Source: Marinirhabdus gelatinilytica
Lineage (GTDB): Bacteria; Bacteroidota; Bacteroidia; Flavobacteriales; Flavobacteriaceae
Assembly (NCBI RefSeq): GCF_003353425.1
Contig: NZ_QRAO01000001.1
Coordinates: 558,001 to 622,000, forward strand
Length of the DNA: 64,000 bases
Direction of reading: 5' to 3'
Positions 62,664 to 64,000 of the stretch are shown piece by piece. The position numbers and the translations under genes were made by a program. Under the pieces are notes generated by a model. The model saw only the letters and a list, made by a program, of their open reading frames with translations. It ran no database searches and had not been told where the DNA came from. How positions within the stretch are numbered: position 1 is the stretch's first letter; the number at the start of each line of letters is the position of its first letter.

Positions 62664-62684
62664 AACGAGACAATCCTGAAATTT

Positions 62685-62717
62685 TAAAAAGCCGCTCGTT
62701 TTCGAGTGGCTTTTTTT
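62685..62717 (+). terminator. Intrinsic terminator
   Basis: AAAAGCCGCTCG pairs with CGAGTGGCTTTT around a TTTT-type loop, one G-T pair, then T residues. Confidence 0.88.
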
Positions 62718-62820
62718 ATAAACAAAAAGTAACCTAACCCTAACATAGATAAGGCAATAACCGAATATTATTTACCGAAAAAATTAGTAAATTCGCACCC
62801 TTATTAAAACACACCGAAGC

Positions 62821-64000
62821 ATGAGCAACACATTCAAAGAATACAAAGGCTTGGACCTCCCAAAACTGGGCGAGGACATACTCGATTTTTGGAAAAAGGA
62901 ACAAATTTTCGAAAAGAGTATTGCCATTCGTGAGGGAGCCACACCATTCGTGTTTTTTGAAGGCCCGCCAAGTGCCAACGGCCTTCCGGGGATTCACCAT
63001 GTCATGGCACGCGCCATAAAAGATATCTTTTGTCGTTACAAGACCCAAAAAGGCTTTAAGGTAGATCGAAAAGCAGGCTGGGACACACACGGGTTGCCCA
63101 TTGAGTTGGGTGTAGAAAAAGAACTGGGCATCACCAAGGAGGATATCGGCAAGAAAATCTCCGTCGAAGCCTATAACGAAGCCTGCCGAAAGGCCGTAAT
63201 GCGCTATACCGATGTTTGGAACCAAGTAACCGAAAGCTACGGCTATTGGGTAGATATGGAAGACCCATATATTACCTACAAGCCTAAATATATGGAAACG
63301 GTCTGGTGGTTGCTCAAACAGATTTACAATAAAGAGCTGCTCTATAAGGGCTATACCATACAACCCTATTCGCCAAAAGCGGGAACGGGTCTCAGCTCAC
63401 ACGAGCTGAACCAACCGGGAACCTACCAAGACGTAACCGATACTACGGTGGTGGCTCAGTTTAAAAGTCCGCGTACCCCAAAAGAGGGGCATTCTATATG
63501 GGACGCCTTTAAGGTTTCCCCTCCCGCCGAAGGCTCGGGGGAGGCATCTTTCCTGGCTTGGACTACTACGCCGTGGACATTGCCAAGTAATACGGCACTC
63601 ACCGTTGGACCCAAGATAGAATATGTGTTGGTGGAAAGCTATAACCAATATACATTCCGGCCCATTTACGTGGTGCTGGCCAAGAATTTGGTAGGGAAGC
63701 AATTTGGCGGAAAGTACGAAGAGACCGATAATGAAGAAGTAGTAAAAGCATACAAACAAGGCGATAAAAAAATCCCTTTTAGGATTGTGGGCGAATGCAA
63801 AGGAACAGACTTGGTAGACATTCACTACGAGCAACTGCTAGATTATGCGAAACCACACAACAACCCAGAAAATGCATTTCGTGTCATCGCTGGTGATTTT
63901 GTAACTACTGAAGACGGTACAGGTATTGTGCACACGGCCCCAACGTTTGGGCAGGATGATGCGCAGGTAGCTAAGCAGGCTACGCCAGAAGTCCCGCCTA
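62821..64000 (+). CDS. ileS: Isoleucine-tRNA ligase (3' truncated by window end)
   Basis: The frame is open from the ATG at 62821 to the window edge (393 codons seen; the full protein should be about 1100 residues). The class I signature is GPPSANGLPGIHHVMARAIK, and DRKAGWDTHGLPIELGVEKE is the next landmark. FLAWTTTPWTLPSNTALTVG and ITYKPKYMETVWWLLKQIYN are typical of IleS; the editing domain begins near residue 195. Between TVVAQFK and FLAWTTT the segment PRTPKEGHSIWDAFKVSPPA looks longer than expected and is encoded in part by a palindromic GC-rich run (63517-63544). The enzyme charges tRNA-Ile. Confidence 0.95.
   Translation, partial: MSNTFKEYKGLDLPKLGEDILDFWKKEQIFEKSIAIREGATPFVFFEGPPSANGLPGIHHVMARAIKDIFCRYKTQKGFKVDRKAGWDTHGLPIELGVEKELGITKEDIGKKISVEAYNEACRKAVMRYTDVWNQVTESYGYWVDMEDPYITYKPKYMETVWWLLKQIYNKELLYKGYTIQPYSPKAGTGLSSHELNQPGTYQDVTDTTVVAQFKSPRTPKEGHSIWDAFKVSPPAEGSGEASFLAWTTTPWTLPSNTALTVGPKIEYVLVESYNQYTFRPIYVVLAKNLVGKQFGGKYEETDNEEVVKAYKQGDKKIPFRIVGECKGTDLVDIHYEQLLDYAKPHNNPENAFRVIAGDFVTTEDGTGIVHTAPTFGQDDAQVAKQATPEVPP
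63517..63544. repeat. GC-rich palindrome within ileS
   Basis: CCCTCCCGCC-GAAGGCTC-GGGGGAGG forms an imperfect hairpin in an otherwise conserved part of ileS, and it keeps the frame. It resembles the insert in nadD. Confidence 0.45.

Overview
The window is chromosomal DNA of a member of the Bacteroidota, almost certainly a Flavobacteriaceae species and probably marine or aerobic. The evidence is type IX secretion (T9SS) sorting domains, a PorZ homologue, a SusC-like N-terminal domain on a TonB-dependent receptor, many Cys-anchored lipoproteins, a Bat aerotolerance operon, the absence of Shine-Dalgarno sites, and promoters of the Bacteroidota form TAnnTTTG. I saw no phage, integrase, transposase, CRISPR array or rRNA. 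The ends cut a DUF4382 protein (left) and ileS (right).

Layout. 1-1.1 kb: two surface proteins that share a carboxypeptidase-regulatory-like domain. 1.3-10.8 kb: the moxR-DUF58-BatD-like-batA-batB-batC-batD-batE operon, whose tight gene order is loosened at four junctions by short filler sequences. 10.8-16.3 kb: a probable inorganic-carbon cluster with two SulP transporters, a UspA-like protein and a beta-carbonic anhydrase. 16.4-25.1 kb: housekeeping genes (cvpA, pheS, gpsA, nadD, gmk, yicC, an SdpI homologue, a YheT hydrolase). 25.2-30.8 kb: an SDR enzyme and a TetR gene with two copies of a palindromic operator, then a hydrolase, a thioesterase, a DMT transporter, an ArsC-like protein and a DUF3298 lipoprotein. 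30.8-40.2 kb: a Cys/Met PLP enzyme, a barrel protein divergent from gdhA, the coupled porZ-recO-TonB receptor operon, and tRNA-Asn.

40.5-52.8 kb is the most unusual part. A 1089-residue secreted protein with an N-terminal TPR region and about 30 YwqK/MORN-like repeats is translationally coupled to two DUF3857 transglutaminase-like proteins. The first has an intact Cys-His-Asp triad; the second has lost the catalytic Cys. They are followed by a TPR-type LytS-like histidine kinase, a LytTR response regulator and a T9SS-sorted LRR-like protein. I regard this as the best candidate for an undescribed cell-envelope system. 52.8-64 kb: an extended-SDR threonine dehydrogenase, M13 and M28 peptidases, a CBS protein, barrel proteins, a small lipoprotein and the 5' part of ileS.

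A second theme is short palindromic filler DNA. It lies between genes and, in nadD and probably ileS, inside coding sequence without breaking the frame. All function calls come from reading the translated sequence and motifs; no database search was run.
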